Notes under the pieces: generated by a model
What the model was told of the DNA's origin: nothing
The model's input: only the letters and a program-made list of their open reading frames with translations
The model's database searches: none
Translations under genes and position numbers: made by a program
Shown here: positions 36,337 through 44,985 of the stretch, in pieces
Layout of the letters: each line of letters starts with the position of its first letter
How positions within the stretch are numbered: position 1 is the stretch's first letter
Assembly (NCBI RefSeq): GCF_016629665.1
Contig: NZ_JAEPRQ010000001.1
Location: 1,240,001-1,304,000, forward strand
Length of the DNA: 64,000 nt
Direction of reading: 5' to 3'
Origin: Paracoccus caeni
Lineage (GTDB): Bacteria; Pseudomonadota; Alphaproteobacteria; Rhodobacterales; Rhodobacteraceae

Positions 36337-36999
36337 ATGGCTCAGACCCGGCGCTTGCCACCTCCCTTGCCGTTTTCCCAGCAGGTCGCGATCTTTTCGC
36401 GGCTGGCAGAGTCGAATCCGAAGCCCGAGACCGAGCTGAATTTCACCAATCCCTATACGCTGGTGGTGGCTGTGGCTTTGTCGGCGCAGGCGACCGATGT
36501 GGGGGTGAACAAGGCGACCAAGGGTCTTTTCGCCATCGCCGACACGCCGCAGGCGATGCTGGCACTGGGCGTCGAAGGCGTGACCGAGCATATCAAGACC
36601 ATTGGCCTTTTCCGGCAGAAGGCCAAGAACGTCATCGCCCTGTCGCGCATTCTGGTGGATGAGTTCGGCGGCGAGGTGCCCGACAGCCGCGCCGCGCTGA
36701 CCTCGTTGCCCGGCGTGGGTCGCAAGACCGCCAATGTGGTATTGAACAGCGCTTTCAACTTTCCATCGCAAGCCGTTGACACGCATATCTTTCGTGTCGG
36801 AAACCGCACTCATATCGCCCCCGGTCGCGATGTCGATGAGGTTGAGCGCGCGATCGAAAACAACGTTCCCGTCCGCTACCAGCAGGATGCCCATCATTGG
36901 CTGATCCTGCACGGCCGCTATATTTGTCAGGCGCGACGCCCGCGCTGCGCAGTCTGCATCATCAGCGACCTGTGCCCCTATGAGGAGAAGACCATATGA
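36337..36999 (+). CDS. nth: Endonuclease III
   Basis: A 220-residue base-excision DNA glycosylase/AP lyase for oxidised pyrimidines. The helix-hairpin-helix LTSLPGVGRKTANVVLNSAF contains the catalytic Lys. The catalytic Asp is in VDTHIFRVGNR. The C-terminal [4Fe-4S] motif C-x6-C-x2-C-x5-C is in CQARRPRC...C...C. The ATG at 36337 is preferred; the frame extends upstream but is not conserved. It overlaps the kinase gene downstream by 4 nt. Confidence 0.96.
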   Translation: MAQTRRLPPPLPFSQQVAIFSRLAESNPKPETELNFTNPYTLVVAVALSAQATDVGVNKATKGLFAIADTPQAMLALGVEGVTEHIKTIGLFRQKAKNVIALSRILVDEFGGEVPDSRAALTSLPGVGRKTANVVLNSAFNFPSQAVDTHIFRVGNRTHIAPGRDVDEVERAIENNVPVRYQQDAHHWLILHGRYICQARRPRCAVCIISDLCPYEEKTI

Positions 37000-38009
37000 C
37001 CACCCCCTATGTGATCGGCATCGGCAATGCTGTCATGGACGTGATTGCACCCACCGACGATGCGCGGCTTGAGGCGCTTGGGGTACAGAAGGGCATCATG
37101 CAACTGATCGAGCGAGAACGGTCGGAATATCTGATGGCCGCGCAGGCCGACGATCACGGGCCGGGGCGGTCACAGGCGCGTCTGGTGCCGGGCGGCTCGG
37201 TCGCGAATACGCTGGCCGGGATCGGCAGCATGGGTCTGAAGACGGCGTTTATCGGTCGCGTGGCGAATGATGCGCTTGGGCAGTCCTATGCCACCCAGAC
37301 CGAGGCCGCGGGCACGGTTTTCGTCAATCCACCGATTGGTGGCGATCAATTGCCGACCTCGCGCAGCATCATCATGGTGACGCCTGATGGCGAGCGGTCG
37401 ATGAACACCTATCTGGGCATCTCGGCTGAACTGGGTCCGGATGATGTCAACCCGGCGGTGTTTCAGGGTGCGGGCTGGCTGTTTCTGGAAGGCTATCTCT
37501 TCGACAAGCCGAAGGGGAAAGAGGCGTTTCTGAAGGCTGCGAAATCCTGTCATGAGGCAGGCGGACAGGCCGGGATTGCACTGTCCGATCCGTTCTGCGT
37601 CGATCGTCACCGCGAGGATTTCCGCAAGCTGGTCGCAGGCCCGATGGATTATGTGATCGGCAATGTCCACGAATGGACCTCGCTTTATCAGACCACCGAT
37701 CTGGAAGCCGCGCTGGCGCAGGCGGTGGCGGTTTGCGGAACGGTGATCTGCACGCGCTCTGGCGACGACGCGATCCTGATCCGCGAGGGCGAGCGGGTGA
37801 CGGCGCCGGTCCACCGGGTCGTGCCGGTGGATGCGACGGGGGCGGGCGATCAGTTTGCCGCGGGGTTGATTTACGGTCTGGCGACCGGGGCGCCGCTGCA
37901 GGCGGCCGGACGGATGGGCTGCATCGCGGCAGCCGAAGTGATCAGCCATGTCGGCCCGCGTCCCGAACGTGATTTGCGCGAAGATTTTCGTGCCGAAGGC
38001 CTGATCTGA
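36996..38009 (+). CDS. PfkB-family kinase, adenosine kinase type
   Basis: A 337-residue ribokinase-fold kinase. It begins TPYVIGIGNAVMDVIAP, with GGSVANTLAGIGSMG and the catalytic signature VDATGAGDQFAAGLIYGL. The set of motifs fits the adenosine kinase-like PfkB group common in alphaproteobacteria. Substrate is inferred by family only. The start overlaps the nth stop (ATGA). A GC hairpin followed by TTTT lies about 55 nt after the stop. Confidence 0.88.
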   Translation: MTTPYVIGIGNAVMDVIAPTDDARLEALGVQKGIMQLIERERSEYLMAAQADDHGPGRSQARLVPGGSVANTLAGIGSMGLKTAFIGRVANDALGQSYATQTEAAGTVFVNPPIGGDQLPTSRSIIMVTPDGERSMNTYLGISAELGPDDVNPAVFQGAGWLFLEGYLFDKPKGKEAFLKAAKSCHEAGGQAGIALSDPFCVDRHREDFRKLVAGPMDYVIGNVHEWTSLYQTTDLEAALAQAVAVCGTVICTRSGDDAILIREGERVTAPVHRVVPVDATGAGDQFAAGLIYGLATGAPLQAAGRMGCIAAAEVISHVGPRPERDLREDFRAEGLI

Positions 38010-38340
38010 TCGAAGATTCCTGTTGTCTGCCCTGTCTTTGACAGGTGATTCGTTCTGTCGGCTGGGCCGGAGCGCTTTGCGCCCCGGCTTTTCGGGAAAA
38101 TCGCGCCGTTTATAAGTCGATCAAAATGTTAACCTTTGCTCGCCATAAATTCTTCTTTCAATTAAACTAAACCAACAGGTTGACCGGCGATTTTCGACGA
38201 AGCATCCTGTTTGAAAGTATCAGGTACGCGATCCGGGACGATGCGATGGTTCATCGTGATCCGGGCGCTCGTCAGAGCGCTGTCGCAATTTGCAGAATAT
38301 TTCCGACCAAAGCGGGTGAATAACTCGATTGGAGCGTATT
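38010..38340. other. Intergenic region before the first Hint gene
   Basis: No gene is seen in these 331 bp. It holds the kinase terminator hairpin (38066-38092), then an AT-rich stretch (38100-38175) likely to carry the Hint promoter. A hairpin GCGCTC-GTCA-GAGCGC lies at 38266-38281. Confidence 0.5.
38066..38092 (+). terminator. Probable terminator after the adenosine kinase-type gene
   Basis: GCCGG/CCGGC (38066-38070 with 38084-38088) encloses GCGC-TTT-GCGC with one mismatch and is followed by TTTT. Confidence 0.65.
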
Positions 38341-39429
38341 ATGGCGACCTGGACGGCAATTTTTCTTGGGAATTTTCTGGCGCAGCGTGATGCGACGGAA
38401 AGCCCGATGAACCCCGCCATATCCGCCAATGCGTTCTATGGGCGATCCTATGGCAGCGAGGCGGAACCCTTGTTCGGCCACGCGATCCCGAGCACAGCGA
38501 TCAGCGATTTATCACCCGACGATATGCCGGGCGCCAAATTTAATCAGATGACATTCGATCCGAGCATATTGACGAATATGACGCTGACATATGGTGACGG
38601 CACCAGTGCTCTGGTTGAAGGAACTCTATTTCAGGATGCGGACGGGAATTTGTTCATGGCGACCCCGGTGGATGATGACGCCAGTTCAATGGCCAAACCG
38701 ATCCGCTCTGTCTTTGTCGCGCCTGAAGCCGCTGTTCCGGGGGACAGCAGGACCAGCCATATCTGGGACCTGCCGATTGACAGGCTGAACGACATCCTGA
38801 TCGCCTGTTTCGCCGAGGGCACGATGATCGAGACGACCGCCGGTTTGCGTCGGGTCGAGGCGTTGCGGGTCGGTGACAGGCTGCTGACGCAGGATCATGG
38901 TCCGCAGCCGCTCCGCTGGACCGGATCGCAACGGATCGAACTGACGGATCTCAACGACCATCTGCGCCCCATCCTGATTTCTGCCGGTGCGTTGGGAGAA
39001 GAGCTTCCGCAGGCCGATCTGCGGGTTTCGCCCCAGCATCGGGTGCTGGTCCGCTCGGCTGTGGCGCGGCGGATGTTTGGGACGGAAGAGGTCCTTGTTG
39101 CCGCAAAGCATCTGGTCGGTCTGCCGGGAATTTCGGTGGATCAGACGTCGCGGAGGATCGTTTATGTCCACCTGCTGCTGGATCGGCATGAGATCGTCTT
39201 TTCGAATGGTGCGCCGACGGAGTCGCTGTTCACCGGTCCGATGGCGCTGAAATCGGTCTCTGAAGCGGCGCGGGCCGAGATATTCGAACTGTTCCCCGAA
39301 CTGATCGAGATCGGCGAAGAGATGGAGGCGCGCGAACCCATCCGGCTGCTTGTCCCCGGTCGGCGCGGTCGGCAACTGGCAGAGCGTCATCGCAACAATC
39401 GGCAACCGATTTATCAGACGGCGCTCTGA
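38341..39429 (+). CDS. Hint (Hedgehog/intein)-domain protein 1
   Basis: 362 residues. The N-terminal part of about 155 residues begins MATWTAIFLGNF and is shared with the neighbouring paralogue. A Hint_2-type domain starts at Cys156 (ACFAEGTMIETTAG), with a conserved His at SPQHRV (His233) and the block HLVGLPGI...HLLLDRHEIVFSNGAPTESLF. In Hedgehog and inteins the equivalent Cys starts self-cleavage, so this protein may be autoprocessed; this has not been shown for the group. No signal peptide is present. GGAGCGTATT precedes the ATG. The function is unknown. Confidence 0.82.
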   Translation: MATWTAIFLGNFLAQRDATESPMNPAISANAFYGRSYGSEAEPLFGHAIPSTAISDLSPDDMPGAKFNQMTFDPSILTNMTLTYGDGTSALVEGTLFQDADGNLFMATPVDDDASSMAKPIRSVFVAPEAAVPGDSRTSHIWDLPIDRLNDILIACFAEGTMIETTAGLRRVEALRVGDRLLTQDHGPQPLRWTGSQRIELTDLNDHLRPILISAGALGEELPQADLRVSPQHRVLVRSAVARRMFGTEEVLVAAKHLVGLPGISVDQTSRRIVYVHLLLDRHEIVFSNGAPTESLFTGPMALKSVSEAARAEIFELFPELIEIGEEMEAREPIRLLVPGRRGRQLAERHRNNRQPIYQTAL

Positions 39430-39452
39430 ACAGGATCGGCAGCTATCATTTC

Positions 39453-39486
39453 AAACCCGTTCTGTCTGCCGACAGGGCGGGTTTTC
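39453..39486 (+). terminator. Rho-independent terminator after Hint protein 1
   Basis: AAACCCG/CGGGTTT (39453-39459 with 39478-39484) encloses CTGTC-TGCC-GACAG and is followed by T-rich sequence. Confidence 0.85.
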
Positions 39487-39672
39487 GTTTGCCCGAATAG
39501 CATGGGTTGGGTTGTCGGGTTATAGGAGAATTGTCGAAACATTACGTAAAATCGTTTTTATTCAGAAGGTTGATAGGTAGATGATCTGTTGTAACCTGCA
39601 TTTGTCACCGACGATTACGGGTTCCTTCATCGGTCAGGTGGCGATGTTGAGTGTCGCGAGTGCGGGGTTGCC

Positions 39673-40818
39673 ATGCCTACCTGGAATGCCATCTATCTTG
39701 GAAAGTTCACCCAACAGCTTGATTCGATTGAAAACAGCGTCAATCCGCAGATGTCTGAAGGGATCGGCTCTTTTCTGGGAAAGAATTACGGCAGCGCCAG
39801 CGATCCTCTGTTTCGCCATGTCGTCGGGATTACCACGATCGACAGGGTCGGGGCCAAAAATGCGCTGGACACCTATAATACCGCCAAGAGCTATGACCAG
39901 ATCAGTTTCAATCTGGGCTCGGGGAAGGTCACGACGGTGTTTGACGGGCAGACGAAATGCGGGATGCAGGTCACCTATACCGACGGGACCAAGGCCAGCA
40001 TAGAGGCCCGGATTTTTCAGGATACGGAAGGCAACCTCTTTCTTGCGCCCTCGGAAACGATGGACGCCGCTGGCAAGGCGCTGGCGGCCAAGGCGATTCA
40101 GTCCGTTTTCACCACCTTTAATGCGGGCCATATCGGCAATTTATCGGTCAACCGGGTTTGCGATAATTTCATCGCCTGCTTCACGCCCGGCACATTGATC
40201 GACACGCATGACGGGCCACGTCTGGTCGAGGATCTGAAGGCGGGCGATGCGGTTCTGACCCGCGACAACGGTGTGCAGATCCTGCGTTGGACAGGTGGTC
40301 GGCCGATGGAGCTTCACGCAGGCAATGATCATCTTCGGCCGATCCTGATCGCGGCGGGCGCTTTGGGTGAGGGTTTGCCTGTGGCTGATCTGCGGGTCTC
40401 GCCGCAACATCGGGTGCTGGTGAGATCCGCCATCGCACGGCGGATGTTCGGCGCTGAAGAGGTGCTGGTCGCCGCCAAGCATCTGGTCGGGCTGCCGGGG
40501 ATCGAGGTGGATCGGGTCGCGGATTCGGTGACCTATCTGCATATCCTTTTTGATCGTCACGAGATTGTTTTCTCGAACGGTGCGCCAACGGAATCGCTGT
40601 TTACTGGCCCTGAAGCGATGAAATCCGTCCCGGAAGCCGCGCGGGACGAGATCATGTCCCTGTTCCCGGAACTGGCAGCGACCAATGCATTGCCGGTCCC
40701 GGCGCGGATGCTGCTCAATGGGCGTCGCGGACGACAACTGGCCGAGCGGCATCTGAACAAGGGGCGCCCGGTCTATGTGGCAGCGATCAACCAGCCCGGA
40801 GGTTCATCGCGTGCCTGA
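39673..40818 (+). CDS. Hint (Hedgehog/intein)-domain protein 2
   Basis: A 381-residue paralogue of the gene 243 bp upstream. The N-terminus MPTWNAIYLGKF, the Cys169 block IACFTPGTLIDTHDG, SPQHRV (His246) and the C-terminal GRRGRQLAERHLNKG all match protein 1. The N-terminal part is more divergent than the Hint domain, as expected if the Hint part is under a shared catalytic constraint. A terminator separates the two genes, so each has its own promoter. No signal peptide is visible. Confidence 0.82.
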   Translation: MPTWNAIYLGKFTQQLDSIENSVNPQMSEGIGSFLGKNYGSASDPLFRHVVGITTIDRVGAKNALDTYNTAKSYDQISFNLGSGKVTTVFDGQTKCGMQVTYTDGTKASIEARIFQDTEGNLFLAPSETMDAAGKALAAKAIQSVFTTFNAGHIGNLSVNRVCDNFIACFTPGTLIDTHDGPRLVEDLKAGDAVLTRDNGVQILRWTGGRPMELHAGNDHLRPILIAAGALGEGLPVADLRVSPQHRVLVRSAIARRMFGAEEVLVAAKHLVGLPGIEVDRVADSVTYLHILFDRHEIVFSNGAPTESLFTGPEAMKSVPEAARDEIMSLFPELAATNALPVPARMLLNGRRGRQLAERHLNKGRPVYVAAINQPGGSSRA

Positions 40819-41196
40819 TCGGAATAAGCTAATTTTTCTGCGATTTCATCGTTGAAGGTAGATCGCGCGCCGGGAAACAAGTCGCGCTTGTGCGGTTCCT
40901 CACGATGCCTGTCACGATCGTAGGACGCGCCACTCGGAGACGGGCGCAGCAATGAATGCCCACTCCAAAGCGGTCCCATAAAACGCCCTTCGTAAAGCTA
41001 GTGACGCCCGCCGGCCGGGTATGCGCTGCATTGTGCCTCCGGTGGCGATGTCGCCCGATCCTCTTGCTTTTGGCGGTGTTTGCCTGCGGCTTCGCGCCCT
41101 TGTCCATCGGCGGGTTCCGCCAGCGCGGCGTTGCGCGGCCAGAATCCGGCGTGTATCAGGGCGGGAACGAACAGGCAGCGTAAAGGAAAGTCGCCG
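40819..41196. other. Intergenic region before fabF
   Basis: This 378-bp stretch contains the possible decayed repeat and no supported gene. An open frame joined to fabF upstream of 41197 has no ribosome binding site of its own. An acpP gene, often found before fabF, is absent here. Confidence 0.5.
40865..41005 (+). repeat. Possible decayed copy of the dispersed repeat (copy D)
   Basis: GCCGGGAAACAAGTCGC near 40870 resembles the repeat head GCCCGGAATCAAG, and GGTCCCATAAAACGCCCT near 40975 resembles the middle motif GGCACCATAAAGTGCCCT. Spacing is similar to full copies. The hairpins are not preserved, so this is only a suspicion. Confidence 0.35.
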
Positions 41197-42456
41197 ATGC
41201 GGAGGGTTGTTGTCACCGGGTTGGGAATGGTCACGCCACTGGCTTCGGGTGTCGAGGCGACGTGGGAACGTATCCTTGCCGGGCAATCGGGCGCGGGTCC
41301 GATCACCCGGTTTGATCCGAAGGACGTGGTGACGAAATACGCCTGCGAGATCCCCTTTGGTGATGGCAGCGACGGCAGCTTCAACCCCGATGACTGGATG
41401 GAGCCGAAAGATCGCCGCAAGATCGATGACTTCATCCTTTACGGCATGGCCGCCGCCGTTCAGGCGGTTGAGGATGCCGGCTGGAAACCCGAGGATGAGG
41501 AAGATCGTATCCGCACCGGCGTGATGATCGGTTCTGGCATCGGCGGGCTGACCTCGATTGCCGAAACCGCTGTGTTGATCAAGGAACGCGGGCCGAAGCG
41601 GGTCAGCCCGTTCTTTATTCCGGGCGCGCTGATCAACCTGATCTCGGGTCAGGTCTCGATCCGGTTTGGCTTCAAGGGGCCGAACCATGCGGTCGTTACC
41701 GCCTGTTCCACCGGGGCGCACGCCATTGGCGATGCGGCGCGGCTGATCATGCTGGGCGATGCGGATGTGATGGTGGCAGGCGGTGCGGAATCTCCGATCA
41801 GCGAAATCGGGATCGCGGGCTTCAACGCCTGCAAGGCGCTGTCCACCAAACGCGCCGATGATCCGCAGGCCGCCAGCCGTCCCTATGACGAAGATCGCGA
41901 CGGTTTCGTTATGGGCGAGGGCGCGGGCGTCGTCGTGCTGGAGGAATACGAACACGCCAAGGCGCGTGGGGCCAAGATTTACGCCGAAGTGCTGGGCTAT
42001 GGCCTGTCGGGCGACGCCTATCACATCACCGCGCCCAGCGAGGATGGCGATGGCGGCTTCCGGGCGATGCAGAACGCGCTGAAATCGGCGGGTCTGACGC
42101 CGGACCGGATCGACTATATCAATGCCCACGGCACCAGCACCATGGCCGACACGATCGAGCTTGGCGCGGTCGAGCGGCTGATGGGCGATCATGCGGCCAA
42201 CGTGGTGATGTCCTCGACCAAATCCAGCATCGGGCATTTGCTTGGCGCGGCGGGTGCGGTTGAGGCGATCTTCTGCGTGCTGGCCTTGCGCGACCAGATT
42301 TGCCCGCCGACGATCAATCTGGACAATCCGGCGGTGACGCCCAAGCTGGATCTAGCCGCCAATGCTGCCGTCCGGCGCAAGGTCGATGTCGCCCTGTCGA
42401 ACAGCTTCGGCTTTGGCGGCACCAATGCCAGCCTGATCCTTGGCCGGGTTGACTGA
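41197..42456 (+). CDS. fabF: 3-oxoacyl-ACP synthase II FabF
   Basis: A 419-residue beta-ketoacyl-ACP synthase that elongates fatty acids. The start MRRVVVTGLGMVTPLASG is typical. Catalytic Cys is in VTACSTGAHAIGDA, His in NAHGTSTM and His in KSSIGHLLGAAGA, with the Gly-rich NSFGFGGTNAS at the end. The ATG at 41197 follows AAAGGAAAG. mltG begins 2 nt after the stop, a common Rhodobacteraceae order. Confidence 0.97.
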   Translation: MRRVVVTGLGMVTPLASGVEATWERILAGQSGAGPITRFDPKDVVTKYACEIPFGDGSDGSFNPDDWMEPKDRRKIDDFILYGMAAAVQAVEDAGWKPEDEEDRIRTGVMIGSGIGGLTSIAETAVLIKERGPKRVSPFFIPGALINLISGQVSIRFGFKGPNHAVVTACSTGAHAIGDAARLIMLGDADVMVAGGAESPISEIGIAGFNACKALSTKRADDPQAASRPYDEDRDGFVMGEGAGVVVLEEYEHAKARGAKIYAEVLGYGLSGDAYHITAPSEDGDGGFRAMQNALKSAGLTPDRIDYINAHGTSTMADTIELGAVERLMGDHAANVVMSSTKSSIGHLLGAAGAVEAIFCVLALRDQICPPTINLDNPAVTPKLDLAANAAVRRKVDVALSNSFGFGGTNASLILGRVD

Positions 42457-42458
42457 TC

Positions 42459-43640
42459 ATGTGGCGCAACATCGCCTCGAACTTTCTGACGCTGATGATC
42501 GTCGTGCTGATCGGCGCGGCGGCGGCTATCGCATGGGCCCGGCATGAATTCACCGGGCCGGGTCACAGCGAGGTCGCGCAATGTGTCCGCGTGGCGCCGG
42601 GGGCCAGCCTGAACGCGGTCAGCAAGCAGTTGGCCGAGCAGGGGGCCGTCTCCAGCGGTTACATCTTCCGCGCTGGTGCCGATTACATGGACAAGTCGCG
42701 CGATCTGAAATTCGGCAGCTATCTGGTGCCGCCGAAAGCCAGCATGCAGGATATCGTGAACGCAATCACTGCGGGCGGTCCCTCGTCCTGCGGGACCGAG
42801 GTGCAGCTTCTGGTCGGTGTGCGCGGCAATGCGATCCTGCTGCGCGACATGAACCCCGATACCGGCGCGTTCGAGGAAATGGCGCGGTTCAACCCCGCCA
42901 ATGAGGAACAGCCCGAAGCGATCACCGCCGCCGCGCAAAAGCCCGATGCGCGTCTGCGGATCACCATGGCCGAAGGGGTGACAAGCTGGCAGGTAGTCGA
43001 AGGTCTGAAAGCCGCAGGCTTCCTGTCGGGCGAGGTCGCCGAGGTTCCGGCAGAAGGCTCGCTTGCGCCGGACAGCTATGAGGTCGAAAGCGGGGCGGAT
43101 CGCGCGACATTGCTTGCCAATATGGCGCAACGTCAGCAGACAATTCTTGCGACGGAATGGGAGGATCGCGATTTCGGCCTTCCCTATGAGACGCCGGAAG
43201 AGGCACTGATCATGGCCTCGATCGTTGAAAAGGAAACTGGCGTCGCGGCCGAGCGTCCGCAGGTGGCCAGCGTTTTCGTCAACCGGCTGCGTCAGGGCAT
43301 GCGGCTGGAGACCGATCCGACGGTGATCTATGGCGTCACCGGCGGCGAGGGAGTTCTGGATCGTGGTTTGCGCCGGTCCGAGCTTAACCGGGTCACGCCC
43401 TACAACACCTATCGGGTGGACGGTTTGCCGCCGACGCCGATCGCCAATCCGGGCCGCGCTGCGATCCGTGCGGCTTTGCATCCCGATGAGACGGATTATC
43501 TGTTCTTTGTCGCGGATGGCACCGGGGGCCACGCCTTCTCGCGCAATCTGGAAGAACATAACGCAGCCGTGGCACGCTGGCGCGAGATCGAGCGGCAACG
43601 GGGTGAGCCGGCCGACAGCCCGGTTCAGGGCGACGGATAA
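42459..43640 (+). CDS. mltG: Endolytic transglycosylase MltG
   Basis: A 393-residue inner-membrane lytic transglycosylase that cuts nascent glycan strands. One N-terminal helix (FLTLMIVVLIGAAAAIAWA) is followed by a LysM-like part, then the YceG/MltG catalytic core with ASIVEKETGVAAERPQVASV (catalytic Glu), FVNRLRQGMRLETDPTVIYG and PYNTYRVDGLPPTPIANPG. Length and motif order are normal. It is in an operon with fabF. Confidence 0.95.
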   Translation: MWRNIASNFLTLMIVVLIGAAAAIAWARHEFTGPGHSEVAQCVRVAPGASLNAVSKQLAEQGAVSSGYIFRAGADYMDKSRDLKFGSYLVPPKASMQDIVNAITAGGPSSCGTEVQLLVGVRGNAILLRDMNPDTGAFEEMARFNPANEEQPEAITAAAQKPDARLRITMAEGVTSWQVVEGLKAAGFLSGEVAEVPAEGSLAPDSYEVESGADRATLLANMAQRQQTILATEWEDRDFGLPYETPEEALIMASIVEKETGVAAERPQVASVFVNRLRQGMRLETDPTVIYGVTGGEGVLDRGLRRSELNRVTPYNTYRVDGLPPTPIANPGRAAIRAALHPDETDYLFFVADGTGGHAFSRNLEEHNAAVARWREIERQRGEPADSPVQGDG

Positions 43641-43719
43641 TCGATGCATCGGCCGGGTGGGTTGCAGTGAACCTGCCCGGCTTCTGCGCTCGCTCGACAT
43701 TCGCGCAACGCGCGGCCCA

Positions 43720-43734
43720 TTAGCCTTACATTAA
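43720..43734. promoter_or_regulatory. CtrA-like box upstream of the endolysin-holin genes
   Basis: TTAG-N7-TTAA (43720-43734) differs from the CtrA consensus TTAA-N7-TTAA at one base. It lies 50 bp before the endolysin start. Confidence 0.5.
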
Positions 43735-43783
43735 GCTCCTGCACGGACCCTTGTCGGCATTTTCACCGGCAAACGGGGGTATC

Positions 43784-44395
43784 ATGCTGAGTGTGGATGA
43801 TGTCGCGCGCGAAATCGTTGCGCGGGAAGGGGGCTTTGTGAACGATCCGGACGATCCGGGCGGGGCCACGAAATACGGGGTGACCATCGACACGATGCGC
43901 AGCCTTGCAATGGATCTGAACCGGGATGGCCGTGTCGATCTGGCCGATGTGCGGGCGCTGACCCGCGATCAGGCGCAGCGGATCTTCGTCGAGCATTACT
44001 TCAGGCGGCCAAAGCTGGGGGAATTGCCCGAGGCGGTGCAGGCCAGCGTTTTCGACATGTATGTAAACGCCGGAACCAATGCCGTGAAAATCCTGCAGCG
44101 TCTGGTCAGCCGAATGGGGTTCGCGGCGATCGATGACGGTGTGATCGGGCCTAAGACGGTCGCGGCGGTGAAGGCTGCGGCAGGGGCCGCGCCTGCGCAT
44201 CTGGCCGATGCTTATGGAATCGCCCGGCGCAACTATTACTACGCCTTGGCAGATCAGCGCCCGGCCAGCCGCAAATATGCGCGGACCAGGGCGGGCGGGA
44301 AAGGCGGCTGGATCGTCCGGGCGGAAGAGTTCATCTCGCCCCGCTATCGCCTGACCGAGGCTCAGCATCGTGAAAGGACCGCAAAATGGGCGTGA
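43784..44395 (+). CDS. Glycoside hydrolase 108 family endolysin (possible GTA lysis gene)
   Basis: A 203-residue peptidoglycan muramidase. The family start VAREIVAREGGFVNDPDDPGG carries the catalytic Glu (EGG motif), followed by ATKYGVTIDT. YVNAGTNAVKILQRLV and GVIGPKTVAAVKAA form the peptidoglycan-binding-like second half. No signal peptide is present, so release needs the holin whose gene overlaps by 10 nt. In Rhodobacter capsulatus the gene transfer agent is released by an unlinked endolysin-holin pair (rcc00555-rcc00556). This cassette has the same make-up and no phage genes around it. Confidence 0.85.
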   Translation: MLSVDDVAREIVAREGGFVNDPDDPGGATKYGVTIDTMRSLAMDLNRDGRVDLADVRALTRDQAQRIFVEHYFRRPKLGELPEAVQASVFDMYVNAGTNAVKILQRLVSRMGFAAIDDGVIGPKTVAAVKAAAGAAPAHLADAYGIARRNYYYALADQRPASRKYARTRAGGKGGWIVRAEEFISPRYRLTEAQHRERTAKWA

Positions 44396-44874
44396 TCGAC
44401 AGAGTTCTGGGCATCGCGCCTGCCGTGACCGCGCTTGGCAGCGCCGCATCGGGTGTGGCCGAGGTGTTCACCCAGAATGCCACCCGGCGGATGGAGCTGG
44501 ATGAGGAAGCCTATGCCCGCGCCATCGGACAGTTGGGGCAGGAGTTCCAGCTTGCTCCGGTCAGCTGGTTTGACAGTCTGGTCAACGGGTTGAACAGGCT
44601 TCCTCGACCTCTGCTGGCCTTGGGAACGATGGCTTTGTTCATCTATGCCATGGCCGAGCCGACCGGGTTCGGACTGCGCATGCAGGGATTGCAGCAGGTG
44701 CCGGAACCGCTTTGGTGGCTTCTGGGCGCCATTGTCGGCTTCTATTTCGGCGCGCGAGAGGCGCATTATCTGCGCAATCGCGTCTGGCCTACGCCGAAAA
44801 CCGAGACCGCGGCACCCCGTCCCGAGGGTGATTTTTCCGACAATGCCGCCTTGCGCGACTGGCAGCAGGGCTGA
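44386..44874 (+). CDS. Holin of the 3TM family
   Basis: A 162-residue protein that would permeabilise the inner membrane for the endolysin. It has an N-terminal amphipathic segment, then helices around residues 66-86 (PLLALGTMALFIYAMAE) and 105-123 (LWWLLGAIVGFYFGAREAHYL), and a charged Pro-rich tail. The FYFGAREAHYLR end of the second helix is characteristic of Holin_3TM proteins. It overlaps the endolysin stop and is followed by a strong terminator, so the pair is a closed two-gene transcript. Confidence 0.83.
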   Translation: MGVIDRVLGIAPAVTALGSAASGVAEVFTQNATRRMELDEEAYARAIGQLGQEFQLAPVSWFDSLVNGLNRLPRPLLALGTMALFIYAMAEPTGFGLRMQGLQQVPEPLWWLLGAIVGFYFGAREAHYLRNRVWPTPKTETAAPRPEGDFSDNAALRDWQQG

Positions 44875-44924
44875 TCCGCGCGGATTGGTCGCAGTCGCGA
44901 TGTTCACATTGCACGAATGAGACG

Positions 44925-44949
44925 AAGGGGGGACTTTTCCCCCCTTTTT
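44925..44949 (+). terminator. Rho-independent terminator after the holin gene
   Basis: AAGGGGGGA/TCCCCCCTT (44925-44933 with 44938-44946) with a CTTT loop is followed by a T-run. Confidence 0.9.
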
Positions 44950-44985
44950 CCTGCGCCTATGCTGGCAGGCGACCAAGGAAACGCC

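Noticed and set aside
38220..38340. Promoter call for Hint gene 1
   Set aside because: Several AT-rich hexamers are possible, but no pair with good spacing stood out.
43784..44874. Prophage region
   Set aside because: Only endolysin and holin genes are present, flanked by core genes (mltG, ccmF), with no integrase, capsid or att repeats.
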